From assembly GCF_000178975.2 (NCBI RefSeq), contig NC_015064.1, forward strand, positions 3,100,001 through 3,164,000: a DNA stretch of 64,000 nt, written 5' to 3'. The notes under the pieces were generated by a model. That model was not told the origin of the DNA, did no database searches, and saw only the letters and a program-made list of their open reading frames with translations. This stretch comes from Granulicella tundricola MP5ACTX9. GTDB lineage: Bacteria; Acidobacteriota; Terriglobia; Terriglobales; Acidobacteriaceae. Position numbers and translations under genes: made by a program. Positions 42,182 to 51,401 of the stretch are shown piece after piece. Each line of letters begins with the position of its first letter. Position 1 is the stretch's first letter.

Positions 42182-43540
42182 TTACCTGGTGCCCACTACG
42201 CCTTCAGCCGACATGGATTGGACCTTGGGGGCGAAGTAGTTTTTGTCGTAGAGGCTGCGGTAGAAGAGGCCGGTGAGCTCGGCTGCTTTGGGGCCGAAGG
42301 TGGGGCGGCCGCCTTCGAGGAAGAAGACCGTGACGATGCGGCCGTTGGGTGTGTTGGCGAAGGAGCCGAACCAGCCGAAGCGCGTGCCGTTGTTGGAGCA
42401 GGTGCCGGTCTTGCCCATGACGGGAAACTGGGTGAAGCTGGCCTGGAGGCGGCGTGCCGTGCCCCAGGGGGCGGCGACCGCGCCCTGCATGCCGGGGAGC
42501 ATCTCCGGGATGAGGGGGCCGATGTCCAGGGTGCGCTTGATCCTGGGCTGGAAGGCCGAGACCTCTTCCGTGGTGGTGGGGTGCTGGAGGTAGTAGAGGG
42601 TGCCCCCATTGGCGATGGCGGCGACGATGGCTCCGAGCTGGAGCGGGGTCATGGAGACCGACTCGCCGAAGGAGCACATGCGGCCTACGCCGCCGAGGGC
42701 CGCGGGGAGCTCCTGGTCTGGGTAGACGCCGAGCTGCTCGCCCTGGATGTTGTAGCCGGCGAGCTCGCCGAGGCCGAACTGGTTGGCGTAGTGCTTGACG
42801 CGCTCAAAGCCGAGGGAGCGGCCGAGGGTCTCGAAGAAAGGATTGACGGACTTGGCGAGGGCGTAGGTCAGGTCCATCTTGTAACCGCCGCCGAGGCTGA
42901 CGAGGGTGTCGTGCTTGATGAGGCCTTCCTCAAGCGCGGCGAGGGCTACGGTGAGCTTGATGGTAGAGCAGGGCTCGGCTCCGGAGGAGAGGGCGAGCTT
43001 CTGGTTGACCATGGCGAGGATGCGGCCGGTGGCGGGGTCGATGGCGAGGGCGGTGCCGTTCATGTTGCCGAGGGCCTCAATGGCGGCGGCGCGGACGAGC
43101 GGATCTTCTCCGGTGGTGATGTCTCCGGTGTACTGGGAGGAGTCTGCGAAGGAGCTGGCGTAGAAGCGCTCGCCGACGAAGCGGGGGCGGGCGGGAGTGG
43201 CGGCGACGCGGATGAGGCGGCCGTGGCGGCCACGGACGAGCCTGGTGGCGACGACTTCGCGCTCAATGACGGCGACCTTGCCGTGGCGGCCCTTGACGGT
43301 GACCTTTTCCACGGCGGCGTGGCCGTGCTTTCCGCTGCGGGTGATGATGGGGGTGGTTTTTACGGCGCGGCCGTGCTCGGCTTTAGCTGCGTGTTTGGAG
43401 GCGGTGGCTTTGTGGGCGGTGGGATGCGCGGAGACGACCTTGGCTTTGGGGTGCAGGGCTGCCGCCGGGACCACTGCGACGCATGCCATTGCCAAACTGA
43501 CCGAGACCCCACCGAAAAACCTGACCCAACTTCCAACCAT
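42182..43540 (-). CDS. Penicillin-binding transpeptidase domain protein
   Basis: ATG 43540 (MVGSWVRFFGG) is preferred over the in-frame TTG at 43573. The product (452 residues) has a hydrophobic N-terminal signal or anchor (about 5-28) and a Lys/His/Arg-rich linker of about 80 residues. The transpeptidase domain has all three motifs: SxxK in PCSTIKLTVAL, SxN in AKSVNPFF, and KTG in VMGKTGTCSNN. Transpeptidases of this type crosslink peptidoglycan and bind beta-lactams. The class A glycosyltransferase domain is missing, so it is class B-like and shorter than PBP2/3. Its place beside ftsZ is consistent with wall synthesis. Confidence 0.82.
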   Translation of the reverse strand: MVGSWVRFFGGVSVSLAMACVAVVPAAALHPKAKVVSAHPTAHKATASKHAAKAEHGRAVKTTPIITRSGKHGHAAVEKVTVKGRHGKVAVIEREVVATRLVRGRHGRLIRVAATPARPRFVGERFYASSFADSSQYTGDITTGEDPLVRAAAIEALGNMNGTALAIDPATGRILAMVNQKLALSSGAEPCSTIKLTVALAALEEGLIKHDTLVSLGGGYKMDLTYALAKSVNPFFETLGRSLGFERVKHYANQFGLGELAGYNIQGEQLGVYPDQELPAALGGVGRMCSFGESVSMTPLQLGAIVAAIANGGTLYYLQHPTTTEEVSAFQPRIKRTLDIGPLIPEMLPGMQGAVAAPWGTARRLQASFTQFPVMGKTGTCSNNGTRFGWFGSFANTPNGRIVTVFFLEGGRPTFGPKAAELTGLFYRSLYDKNYFAPKVQSMSAEGVVGTR

Positions 43541-43695
43541 GCCTAGACCCCTACTTCCAAGGTAATGAAACAAATCGTGCCGACTATTACACTTTCGTTC
43601 GGCCGGTTTCTATCTATGCACATTTGAGGCCATGTGCGACTTCTACAATGTTGCCGTTTTCTTATTTCGTGCTTCTGTGCGTCTCCCCGGCGAAA

Positions 43696-43776
43696 GGCCC
43701 GGGGCTAAAGCCCGGTTGTTGTGGGTGCCCGGGACGTGGGGCTAAAGCCCCACTCTAATCCGAACGGCAACGGCAA
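43696..43776. repeat. Palindromic intergenic repeat copy D
   Basis: Contains CCCGGGGCTAAAGCCC, the hairpin GTGGGGCT-AA-AGCCCCAC (43736-43753) and CTCTAATCCGAACGGCAACGG, and ends in a short CGGCAA-like tract. It matches copy C at 41921-42116 in order and in most bases. It lies between the ends of ftsZ and the transpeptidase start, a 279-base stretch with no gene. Confidence 0.7.
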
Positions 43777-43819
43777 AGACCTCGAACGGTAACGGCAAAA
43801 GCTCCGAACGACGGACGAG

Positions 43820-45412
43820 CTAATTTCCGCGCCGCAGGAAGGCTGGGATGTCCAGTTCGTCCGATTCGACGGGCTCCGGGGCCATTGCGCCTGAGAATGA
43901 AGGTACGCGGACGACGGGTTCCGGGACGCCGAAGGCCTGGTGGGAATGGGTATCCTGCCCGCCTTCCACGTATTGGACGCGGCCGGGGCGGGCAAAGTCG
44001 CTACCGTCACTGCCACGGACGCGGTTGGACTCCGGGGCGATATCGTGCTCTGCGGCACGTTCACGGGCGGAGATGCGGAAGAAATCGTCGTCAAAGACAC
44101 TGCGTGGTACGGGGATGAGCTCCGGGGAGTGGGCCTTGATCTCGGGCTGAGCGGGGGTTTCGGCCTGGGGCTGGACTTCGGTCTGGGTTTCGGCCTGGAC
44201 TTCCATTTGGGCGGGGGCAGCTTCAGGCTCGGCCGGGGTGGCGGTCTGCTGGGGCTCAGCGGGCTTCTGGGGCTCGGCTGCCGGGAAGATGACCGGCACG
44301 GGCTCCGGGGCGCTGCCTACCTCAACGCGGGGGGTGTTGACGCGGGGGGCGATGGGGACGTCCCAGCGTGCGGTGGGGAGGGTGGTGCCGGCGAGCATGC
44401 GCTCGCGGCGGTCGCTGAGGCCGTCTTGGCCCTGGGGCTTGAAGCCGGTGGCGATGACGGTGATCTTGACCTCGTCGCCCATGGATTCGTCGAGGACTGC
44501 GCCGAAGATGATGTTGGCGTCTTCGTGGGCGGCACTCTGGATGATGCTGGAGGCTTCGTTGACCTCTGAGAGCTTGAGCGAGCTGGAGCCGGTGATGTTG
44601 ATGAGGATGCCGCGTGCTCCGTCGATGGCACCGTCTTCAAGGAGCGGCGAGGCCATGGCGGCGACGGCTGCTTCACGAGCGCGGTTTTCGCCGGTGCGCG
44701 AGGCGGTGCCCATGACGGCGTAGCCCATGCCGGCCATGGTGGTTTTGACGTCGGCGAAGTCGCGGTTGATGACGCCGGGGATGGTGATGATGTCTGAGAT
44801 GCCTTGGACGCCGAGGCGGAGTACGTCGTCCGCGATGCGGAAGGACTCAAAGAAGCCTGCGTCCTTGGCGACGGCGAGGAGTTTTTCGTTGGGGATGACG
44901 ATGACGGTGTCGACTGACTCGAGTAGCTCCTGCATGCCGCGCTCGGCCTGCATCATGCGGCGCTTGCCCTCAAAGGCGAAGGGGCGGGTGACGACGGCGA
45001 CGGTGAGTGCGCCCATCTCAGACGCGAGCGAAGCAATGACCGGGGCTGCGCCGGTGCCGGTGCCGCCGCCGAGGCCGGCGGTGACGAAGACCATGTCCGC
45101 GCCTTCAAGGGCTTCGATGATCTTGTCTGAATCTTCCAGGGCGGCGCGGCGGCCTACGTCGGGGTTGGCTCCTGCGCCGAGACCGCTGGTGAGCTTGACG
45201 CCGAGCTGAAGCTTGACGGGGGCGTTCGAGACCTGGAGGGCCTGGACGTCGGTGTTGGCTGCGATGAACTCGACGCCTTCCACGTGGGCCGCGATCATGC
45301 GGTTTACGGCGTTGTTTCCGCCTCCGCCTACGCCGATGACCTTGATGCGCGCGCCGCGGGGCATCTGATCGTGATACTGGATACGAAGGTCGTTTTCATG
45401 CATATCGGACAT
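43820..45412 (-). CDS. ftsZ: Cell division protein FtsZ
   Basis: The N-terminal core has [15 protein letters not shown], the tubulin signature [28 protein letters not shown] and [20 protein letters not shown]. The GTPase and tubulin-like domains end near residue 325. A linker of about 190 residues follows, rich in Pro, Glu, Gln and Ala, much longer than usual. The conserved C-terminal peptide is present as [13 protein letters not shown], which binds FtsA and other partners. FtsZ polymerises into the Z-ring. GAGGAG lies 11 bases before the ATG. Unusually for dcw clusters, it is separated from ftsA by about 4.8 kb of other genes. Confidence 0.96.
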   Translation of the reverse strand: MSDMHENDLRIQYHDQMPRGARIKVIGVGGGGNNAVNRMIAAHVEGVEFIAANTDVQALQVSNAPVKLQLGVKLTSGLGAGANPDVGRRAALEDSDKIIEALEGADMVFVTAGLGGGTGTGAAPVIASLASEMGALTVAVVTRPFAFEGKRRMMQAERGMQELLESVDTVIVIPNEKLLAVAKDAGFFESFRIADDVLRLGVQGISDIITIPGVINRDFADVKTTMAGMGYAVMGTASRTGENRAREAAVAAMASPLLEDGAIDGARGILINITGSSSLKLSEVNEASSIIQSAAHEDANIIFGAVLDESMGDEVKITVIATGFKPQGQDGLSDRRERMLAGTTLPTARWDVPIAPRVNTPRVEVGSAPEPVPVIFPAAEPQKPAEPQQTATPAEPEAAPAQMEVQAETQTEVQPQAETPAQPEIKAHSPELIPVPRSVFDDDFFRISARERAAEHDIAPESNRVRGSDGSDFARPGRVQYVEGGQDTHSHQAFGVPEPVVRVPSFSGAMAPEPVESDELDIPAFLRRGN

Positions 45413-45553
45413 GGGCGGGTGAGCTCCTCAGGGTTACGTGTTAATTCTCCCATCAACAGCAAAATGGCGCACCCCGGATTTGGGCTGATTTCCTCAGCAC
45501 GTATCTTGTGTGGTTCGCAAATGGTGGAAGGACGGCGGAAAAGACGCGGAAAA

Positions 45554-46723
45554 CTAGAGCTTGAGGAAGATCTTGCGGCGATAGAGCTGGTAGATGATGA
45601 GCCAGCAGACGAAGACGTAGGCCAGGGCGTAAAGGAGCGAGGCGAAGGCTATGTCAGGGATGGCGTTGCGGAGGGCATACCAGAGGACGTGGTGGAGGCT
45701 GTGGCCGGCGATGTGGATGGTGGAGAGGATTTCTTCCAGCAGGTCCGCGAGGACGTAAGCCGCGATGGCGTTGGTGCCGAAGACCAGGAATGGCGTGAAG
45801 AAGCGCGAGCGGGCGGAGCGCTGGAGCTTCGACTCCCTTTCGGCGGGAATGTCGATGAGGGTCATGCAGGCGGCGAGGAGCAACATGCTGAGGCCGCCTG
45901 CGAAGAGGACGTAGGAGCTGGTCCACATCTTCTTGTTGATGGGGAGGGTGATGTTCCACAACAAGCCTAGGAGGATGCTGACGGTGGCTGCTCCGGCGAT
46001 GCCCATGATCTTGGTGCGGAGGGCGTGCTGCGAGCGGAGGAAGAGGCCGGTGAGGAGGCCCAGGAGGGCGGTGCCGACGGCGGGGATGGTGCTGAGAAGG
46101 CCTTCTGGGTCTCGGGTGCGCTCATAGAGGTGCTGGGGGGCGAACATCCAGCGGTCGAGCCAGGCGGCCAGGTTGCCGTCGCGATCCAGGAGCGGGACGT
46201 CATGGGTGGGGACTCCGTAGCCAGGGACGGGGACGAAGCGGAGCAGAGCCCAGTAGCCGATGAGGCAGGCGGCGAGGATCACGACCTTATCCTTCCAGCT
46301 CTTGCTGATGAGGAGGAGGGAGCCGACGATGAGGTAGCAGAGGGCGATGCGGGGGAGTACGCCGACGAAGCGCATGCCAGCCAGGTGCGTGAAGGGGAAG
46401 GTGCTGGCCAGGATGCCGACTACGTAGATGAGGACTGCGCGGCGGAGGACGCTCCAGAAGAGGGTCATGCGGGGGACGTTGCGGTCCATGCGCGAGCCGA
46501 GCGAGAGGACCGTGGTGATGCCGACGAGGAAGAGGAAGGTGGGGAAGACGAGGTCGGTGGGGGTGAAGCCGTTCCACCAGGCGTGCTGGAGGGGCGCGTA
46601 GGCGTCGCGCTCACTGCCTGCGTCGTTGACGAGGATCATGAAGCCGATGGTGAGGCCGCGGAGGAGGTCGATGGAGAGGAGGCGGCTGGGGCGTTGGATG
46701 TCTCCGAGAGCCTGTTCAGTCAT
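45554..46723 (-). CDS. Acyltransferase, heparan-alpha-glucosaminide N-acetyltransferase-like (DUF5009/NagX type)
   Basis: ATG 46723 (MTEQALGD) is preferred; another in-frame start lies at 46759. The 389-residue product has about ten helices. The N-terminal RLLSIDLLRGLTIGFMILVN, DLVFPTFLFLVGITTVLSLG and the FVGVLPRIALCYLIVGSLLL region match the HGSNAT/DUF5009 membrane acyltransferases. They move an acyl group across the membrane onto a sugar or glycan amine. The RGxxxxxM motif and the conserved polar residues are visible. The gene is divergent from the sigma-factor cassette. Confidence 0.8.
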   Translation of the reverse strand: MTEQALGDIQRPSRLLSIDLLRGLTIGFMILVNDAGSERDAYAPLQHAWWNGFTPTDLVFPTFLFLVGITTVLSLGSRMDRNVPRMTLFWSVLRRAVLIYVVGILASTFPFTHLAGMRFVGVLPRIALCYLIVGSLLLISKSWKDKVVILAACLIGYWALLRFVPVPGYGVPTHDVPLLDRDGNLAAWLDRWMFAPQHLYERTRDPEGLLSTIPAVGTALLGLLTGLFLRSQHALRTKIMGIAGAATVSILLGLLWNITLPINKKMWTSSYVLFAGGLSMLLLAACMTLIDIPAERESKLQRSARSRFFTPFLVFGTNAIAAYVLADLLEEILSTIHIAGHSLHHVLWYALRNAIPDIAFASLLYALAYVFVCWLIIYQLYRRKIFLKL

Positions 46724-46836
46724 GCACCAAAGCCTACACTGCTCTGGGAGCGGGATCATGGGGTACAGGGCGTAGGGATGCGAAATATTTCCGAGCGGAA
46801 TGGGGATGCGCCCGTCTGTCTTGTTAGAAGGAAGCT

Positions 46837-47394
46837 ATGGCGTCGGTTGAGGGATACAGCTTGGAGTTGCCGGTGGTCGAACGCGCACGATCGGAGCAGG
46901 CCGATCTTGCGGCGCTTGTCGGCACATACTCCGGGCTGCTGTTTCGGATCGCGCACTCGGTGCTGCGGAGCCGGCATGAGGCTGAGGAAGTGGTGCAGGA
47001 TACGTTTGTGCGGGTGCTGGAGCATCGGCGGGAGCTGCCGGGGGTGAGGGATGTGCGGGTGTGGCTGATTCGGATTGCATGGAATCTGGCGCTCGACCGG
47101 CGAAGGAAGATCAGGCCGGAGCAACTGGATGGTGTGTTTGCGGAGAGCCTGGCGGCGCGGAATGTGCCTGCGGATCGGGCGCTGCATGACGCGCAACGGA
47201 TGAAGGTCGTGCTGGCCGAGATGGAGAGGCTGCCCAAGGCGGAGAAACATGTGCTGCTGCTTTCTGCAGTGGAAGAGATGGGCACGAGTGAGATGGCGGA
47301 GGTGCTGGGGAAGAGCGAATCGGCGGTACGGGCGTTGTTGTTTCGGGCAAGGACGCGGCTGCGGGAGCGGCTGGAGAAAGGAGGTCGCGGATGA
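46837..47394 (+). CDS. ECF-type RNA polymerase sigma factor
   Basis: The 185-residue protein has both sigma domains: region 2 with LVGTYSGLLFRIAHSVLRSRHEAEEVVQDTFVRVL and VRVWLIRIAWNLALDRRR, and region 4 with LPKAEKHVLLLSAVEEMGTSEMAEVLGKSESAVRALLFRARTRL. No extra domains are present, so it is a classical extracytoplasmic-function type. Its last bases overlap the next gene by 4 (ATGA), coupling translation to a membrane protein that is probably its anti-sigma factor. A third gene for a secretin-like exported protein follows. Confidence 0.9.
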   Translation: MASVEGYSLELPVVERARSEQADLAALVGTYSGLLFRIAHSVLRSRHEAEEVVQDTFVRVLEHRRELPGVRDVRVWLIRIAWNLALDRRRKIRPEQLDGVFAESLAARNVPADRALHDAQRMKVVLAEMERLPKAEKHVLLLSAVEEMGTSEMAEVLGKSESAVRALLFRARTRLRERLEKGGRG

Positions 47395-48008
47395 TTGAAC
47401 CTAACGATAACTACGAGCGGGAGATTGACCGGGTACTGGCGGGGTTGAGGCAGGTTGAGCCGGGGACCGGGATGGAAGCGCGTGTTTTGCGGCGGCTCGA
47501 GGAGCGTGCGGAGGCGAAGGCTGCGTCGCTGTGGATGTTTCGTTTGGCTTGGGGTGGTGGTTTGGCTGTGGCGGTTGTTGCGATTGCGTTTGCGGTGCAA
47601 CACTCGGGCCAGCGTGCCGCTGCTCCTGATGTTGTGGCACATGCCGTTGCTCCGATTGCAGTGACTCGCTTGCACAGCGTGCCGGTTGCACCTGCGCTGA
47701 TAGTGGAGGGAATGAGACAGCCTCGGACTGGACGTGTGCGGGCTGTGCAGGCCGACGTTGCGACGACGCAACCGGATGCGATGGCGGAGAGCTTCCCTGC
47801 CCCGCCGTTGCCGTTGACGCAGCAGGAGAAGCTGCTAATTCGGGTTGCGCATCACGGTGACGAAGTGCCGGTGACGCCGCCTCCGTCCATCGCACGGGGG
47901 ACCGAGATCGCCGAGCTTCGGGCTGACAGCGACAAGTTTTTTCAAGATCCAACCACAGGAGAGAACCAATGGAAACGCATCGTCGCAGAACAGGCTCCAG
48001 CAAAATGA
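47391..48008 (+). CDS. Putative anti-sigma factor with one membrane segment
   Basis: The 205-residue product has a short cytoplasmic part (DRVLAGLRQVEPGTGMEARVLRRLEERAEAK), one membrane helix (LAWGGGLAVAVVAIAFAV, about 52-69) and a periplasmic region rich in Ala, Val and Pro. It overlaps the sigma gene by 4 bases, as anti-sigma genes often do. The zinc-binding HxxxCxxC motif of many ZAS anti-sigmas is absent. The anti-sigma role is inferred from position and topology. The next gene starts inside its 3' end. Confidence 0.6.
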   Translation: MIEPNDNYEREIDRVLAGLRQVEPGTGMEARVLRRLEERAEAKAASLWMFRLAWGGGLAVAVVAIAFAVQHSGQRAAAPDVVAHAVAPIAVTRLHSVPVAPALIVEGMRQPRTGRVRAVQADVATTQPDAMAESFPAPPLPLTQQEKLLIRVAHHGDEVPVTPPPSIARGTEIAELRADSDKFFQDPTTGENQWKRIVAEQAPAK

Positions 48009-48745
48009 GAGTGCTTGCCACCGCCGCATTGTTCAGCCTTACGTTTGTCACGCTGCAGGCGCAGGATGGGCCTAAGGCTGATCCACCGAAGGCAGATACT
48101 CCGAACCCGCATCACGATACGCGTCCGACCCAGACGTTCTACCTGGCTCATGCGGCTCAAGCGAATGACGGCAACGAGATTCTGACCGGGGTTCGCATCA
48201 TGGTGGACCCTTTAGATAAGCTTTACCTCGATCCGTCTCTGAACGCGATCATTGCCCGCGCGAGCGCGGACGATCTTGAACTGATTGCAAGGTTGATCAA
48301 AGAGCTTGACCGTCCGCGGAAGGCGTGGCGTTTGACGTACACCGTCATCGAGCTTGATAACGGCAAGCGTGTGGGCGTGCAGCACACCTCGCTGGTGGTG
48401 CTGGAGGGTGGACGGACGACGGTGAAGAACGGCAGCAAGATCCCGCTGGCGACAGGCTCATCCAAGGGCGGGGACACGCAGTTCACTTATATCGACGTGG
48501 GATTGAACATCGATGCGTCGCTGGACGCTCTGGGCAATGGTGCTCGCCTTCGCTCCAAGATCGAACAGTCGAGCGCCGTTGAGACGAAGACGATCGCTGA
48601 GGTGACCGAGCCTGTCATTCGCCAGAGCGTCACGGAAGGTTCAGCGGTTCTGGTGCCTGGCAAGGCCGTGACGATTGGGTCGATGGATATTCCGGGAAGT
48701 ACACGGCACCTGGATATCGAGGTATTGATGGACCCGGTTCCGTAG
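47969..48745 (+). CDS. Exported secretin-like (truncated secretin-domain) protein
   Basis: The 258-residue protein starts at ATG 47969, with GGAGAG 6 bases upstream; ATG 48005 (MRVLATAALF) overlaps the anti-sigma stop as ATGA and is the alternative. A signal peptide (VLATAALFSLTFVTLQAQ) precedes a region resembling a secretin N1-type fold (TFYLAHAAQANDGNEILTG, LYLDPSLNAIIARASADDL). A beta segment follows with TSLVVLEGGRTTVKNGSKIP and TQFTYIDVGLNIDASL, like part of a secretin barrel. At 258 residues it is far short of a real secretin. It could be a scaffold or decoy subunit; no known role. Confidence 0.55.
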   Translation: METHRRRTGSSKMRVLATAALFSLTFVTLQAQDGPKADPPKADTPNPHHDTRPTQTFYLAHAAQANDGNEILTGVRIMVDPLDKLYLDPSLNAIIARASADDLELIARLIKELDRPRKAWRLTYTVIELDNGKRVGVQHTSLVVLEGGRTTVKNGSKIPLATGSSKGGDTQFTYIDVGLNIDASLDALGNGARLRSKIEQSSAVETKTIAEVTEPVIRQSVTEGSAVLVPGKAVTIGSMDIPGSTRHLDIEVLMDPVP

Positions 48746-48771
48746 GCTGGAGCTGGGGTGGGCGTTGCCGT

Positions 48772-48859
48772 TGAGGGAGTCTGGGTGGAACTCCCTCAGC
48801 GGCTAAAGCCGGGTCGTGGCGGGGTGGGGATGGCGGGACTGAAGTCCCGCCCTTTCAAA
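48772..48859 (+). repeat. Palindromic intergenic repeat copy B with an extra hairpin
   Basis: TGAGGGAGT (48772-48780) pairs with ACTCCCTCA (48790-48798). The shared part starts at TCCCTCAG and continues CGGCTAAAGCCG, the hairpin GGCGGGACT-GA-AGTCCCGCC and CTTTCAAA to 48859. Compared with copy A (26515-26583, minus strand), both ends are identical and the middle differs by length and some bases. Confidence 0.75.
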
Positions 48860-48884
48860 GCGTGTGGCTCAAATCTTGATCGCC

Positions 48885-50063
48885 TTACTTGATGGCGGAC
48901 TTGCCGGACGACTTATCGCCCTGCTCGTAGGTGGGGACCTTGTGGGTGACTCCGCGGAGGACGAACTCTCGGACGAGGTTGCCGGCTGCGGTGAAGCCGA
49001 TGCCCAGGCCGGCGTTCTCAAAGGTGAGGGCTGCGCCGCGGCTGCTGGCGGGATGGTAGAGGTTGGAGATGGCTCCGGCGGTCATGCCGCCGAGGATGTG
49101 GGAGTAGTTGGGCTGCCACTTGCCGTTGTCTCCGCGAGCCACGACAGAACGCGTCATCGCGTACCAGGCGCGTGAGCTTACGCTGCCTGAGCCCTTGTAG
49201 AAGTAACGCGGGTCCTGGTGGAAGACCACGGGGTAGATGGCGCTGCCGAAGAAGCGGCTCACGGTGCCGGTGGTAAAGGCCGCGCCGTAACGCTGGGCGT
49301 AGCCGGGAAGGTCCTGGCCCCAGGCGCTGGGCTTATCGCGTGCCTGCTGGACGCCGGCGACGATGCCGGTTACGAGGAAGACGAATGGATCGCTGCGGGC
49401 GCGGAGGGCCATCTCAAACTTCTGCTTGGGCTCCAGCGGTGCGGCGTCCCAGATGAAGCTGCTGTAGAAGTTGGGGAAGATGCCGAGGACGCGCTGCTGC
49501 ATCTCTGCCTTGATCTGCTCTTCGGCGAGTTCGCGCTCGGTGACGCGGACGGTGACGTCGCTGGAGGCGGTGGCGATGGGCAGGGCGATCTTGGGTTCTT
49601 CGTAGTGCTGGCCTTCCTTGAGGGTGATCTCAGAGGAGACGAAGGTTTCGAGGCCGGCGGAGGTGACGATGAAGTTATAGCGGCCGGCGGGGAGGTCGGC
49701 GAAGGTGAAGATGCCGTCGGGGCCGGAGATGGCGGTGCGGTCGCCTGAGACGCCGTGCTCGGTGAGGGTGAGCTTGGCGTCCGGGACGATGCCCTGGTTG
49801 ACGTCGAGGACGACGCCGCGAATGCTGGCCGTGCCGGTCTGGGGGGCGTTGGGGGTCTGCTGGGCTGCGGTCGCCTGGAGTTCGAGGTCGCGGAGATGGC
49901 CCGGGGAGTCGGGCAGCTCTGTGCGGCTTAGCTGTACGGTCTGCGCGTGCGAGGGAGCGATGCCGAGACACAGCGTCGCTGCCAGAAACAAAGAAGCTAC
50001 TGCCCCGCGCGAGAGAACAGACGCTCTCGCCGCGAGTTCATCCAAACCAATGAACCGTGACAT
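48885..50063 (-). CDS. Exported protein with carboxypeptidase-regulatory-like domain
   Basis: The 392-residue protein has an N-terminal signal (core LFLAATLCLGIAPSHAQ, about residues 25-41) and a carboxypeptidase-regulatory-like beta-sandwich (about 75-150): ASIRGVVLDVNQGIVPDAKLTL, GPDGIFTFADLPAGRYNFIV. The rest is about 240 residues of mixed sequence with PYWRFFGSAIYPVVFHQDPRYFYKG-type aromatic segments and HILGGMTAGAISNLYHPAS. Such domains often start TonB-dependent receptors in Acidobacteria, but no beta-barrel plug is visible here. Function unknown; surface location is likely. Confidence 0.65.
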   Translation of the reverse strand: MSRFIGLDELAARASVLSRGAVASLFLAATLCLGIAPSHAQTVQLSRTELPDSPGHLRDLELQATAAQQTPNAPQTGTASIRGVVLDVNQGIVPDAKLTLTEHGVSGDRTAISGPDGIFTFADLPAGRYNFIVTSAGLETFVSSEITLKEGQHYEEPKIALPIATASSDVTVRVTERELAEEQIKAEMQQRVLGIFPNFYSSFIWDAAPLEPKQKFEMALRARSDPFVFLVTGIVAGVQQARDKPSAWGQDLPGYAQRYGAAFTTGTVSRFFGSAIYPVVFHQDPRYFYKGSGSVSSRAWYAMTRSVVARGDNGKWQPNYSHILGGMTAGAISNLYHPASSRGAALTFENAGLGIGFTAAGNLVREFVLRGVTHKVPTYEQGDKSSGKSAIK

Positions 50064-50165
50064 ATCCCACCAAGTGAAACAAAAGAGTATGCACAGAGCA
50101 TACCCTCAAGACTCACGTCTGTGAGTCACAGCTTCGTAACACTTTGGTTTAGCCGGAAGTTCTGA

Positions 50166-51401
50166 CTAGAAGCTGCCGGCAAAGATGGAGCGGAGCTTGG
50201 CTTTGAGGCCCTGCTCTTCCCCGGCGCGGCGGATCTGGGTGCGGTGGGTGTAAAGCAGCATGCCGATGGCTGCGGCGAACTCCGGCTTGACCAGCTCCTG
50301 CGGCATGCGCGAGAGGGGGACCGGGATGCCGATGCGGGCGGGGACGCGGAGGAGGGATTCTGCGTTATCCAGCAGGCCGACGAGGTTTGCGCCGCCGCCG
50401 GTGAGGACGCAGCCTGCGCCGAGGGCTTCCAGGACGCCGCCCTGGCGGAGGTTATCGCGCAGCATGGTGAAGAGCTCACGGGCGCGTGGCTCAAGAATCT
50501 CCGCGACGAAGCGCTGGCGGACGAGGCGTGCGGGCTGGCCGCCGCCGCCGATGCCTGCGAGCTGGCCGCCTACTTCAATCTCTGCGAGCGTGGGGACGCT
50601 GGTGACGACGCAGTTGCCGTAGAGCTGCTTGATCTGCTCGGCTTCTTCTACACTCACATGCAGCCCGACCGCCAGGTCGTTCGTGAAGTGGTCTCCGCCG
50701 ATGGGCAGGACGGCGGTGTGGGCGATGGAGCCTTCAAAGTAGATGGCCAGTTCCGTGGTGGATGCGCCGATGTCTGCGAGGCAGACGCCTAGTTCGCGCT
50801 CGTCGGCTGAGAGGACGGCCTCTGCGGAGGCGATGCCTTCAAAGACGGTGTCTTCGACTTCAAGGCCGGCGCGGTTGGCGCAGGTGATGACGCTCTGCGC
50901 GATGCCGCCGGAGCAGGTGGAGAGATGGAGGTTGACCTCAAGGCGGTTGCCGACCATGCCGACGGGGTCGTGGATGCCAGCCTGATCGTCCAGGATGAAC
51001 TCCTGTGGGAGGAGGTGGAGGACCTCACGGTCTGGCGGGAGGGGCACGCTGCGGGCGCGGTCTACTGCGGCGCGGACCTCCTCGCGTGTGATCTCCCGCA
51101 TGCGGCTGCCCATGGAGATGCCGCCGCGTGAGTTGATGCCACGGACGTGGGTTCCGCCTATGCCGACGACGGCGTTTTCAATGGTGGCCTTGGCGACGCG
51201 CTCCGCGGTGAGGGCGGCCTGGTTGATGGCCTCGGCTGCCGGACCAAGCTCCGCGATCAGGCCCTTGCGCATGCCGCGCGAGGCTTCGATGCCGTGGCCG
51301 CGATAACGCAGGACGCCATCGGCCACCTCAGCCACCAGCACGCAGCTCTTGTGGCTTCCGGCGTCGAGAACGGTGATCAGGTTTTCAGGCTTGGGTGTCA
51401 T
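50166..51401 (-). CDS. ftsA: Cell division protein FtsA
   Basis: The 411-residue actin-like protein has phosphate loop 1 TVLDAGSHKSCVLVAEV, the FtsA-specific 1C region (SRMREITREEVRAAVDRA), phosphate 2 VCLADIGASTTELAIYFEGS and the adenine motif CVLTGGGANLVGLL. It ends with the basic amphipathic helix LKAKLRSIFAGSF that anchors it to the membrane. It tethers FtsZ to the inner membrane. The gene overlaps ftsQ by 4 bases (ATGA), so they are coupled. The phosphate-1 sequence DAGSHK is a slight change from the usual DxGTxK. Confidence 0.95.
   Translation of the reverse strand: MTPKPENLITVLDAGSHKSCVLVAEVADGVLRYRGHGIEASRGMRKGLIAELGPAAEAINQAALTAERVAKATIENAVVGIGGTHVRGINSRGGISMGSRMREITREEVRAAVDRARSVPLPPDREVLHLLPQEFILDDQAGIHDPVGMVGNRLEVNLHLSTCSGGIAQSVITCANRAGLEVEDTVFEGIASAEAVLSADERELGVCLADIGASTTELAIYFEGSIAHTAVLPIGGDHFTNDLAVGLHVSVEEAEQIKQLYGNCVVTSVPTLAEIEVGGQLAGIGGGGQPARLVRQRFVAEILEPRARELFTMLRDNLRQGGVLEALGAGCVLTGGGANLVGLLDNAESLLRVPARIGIPVPLSRMPQELVKPEFAAAIGMLLYTHRTQIRRAGEEQGLKAKLRSIFAGSF

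Noticed and set aside
41948..43546. Long plus-strand open frame (about 530 codons) through the transpeptidase gene
   Set aside because: It is Gly/Glu/Ala-rich and starts in the GGCAACGGCGGC array; the opposite strand encodes an intact transpeptidase with all three motifs, so this is a high-GC shadow.
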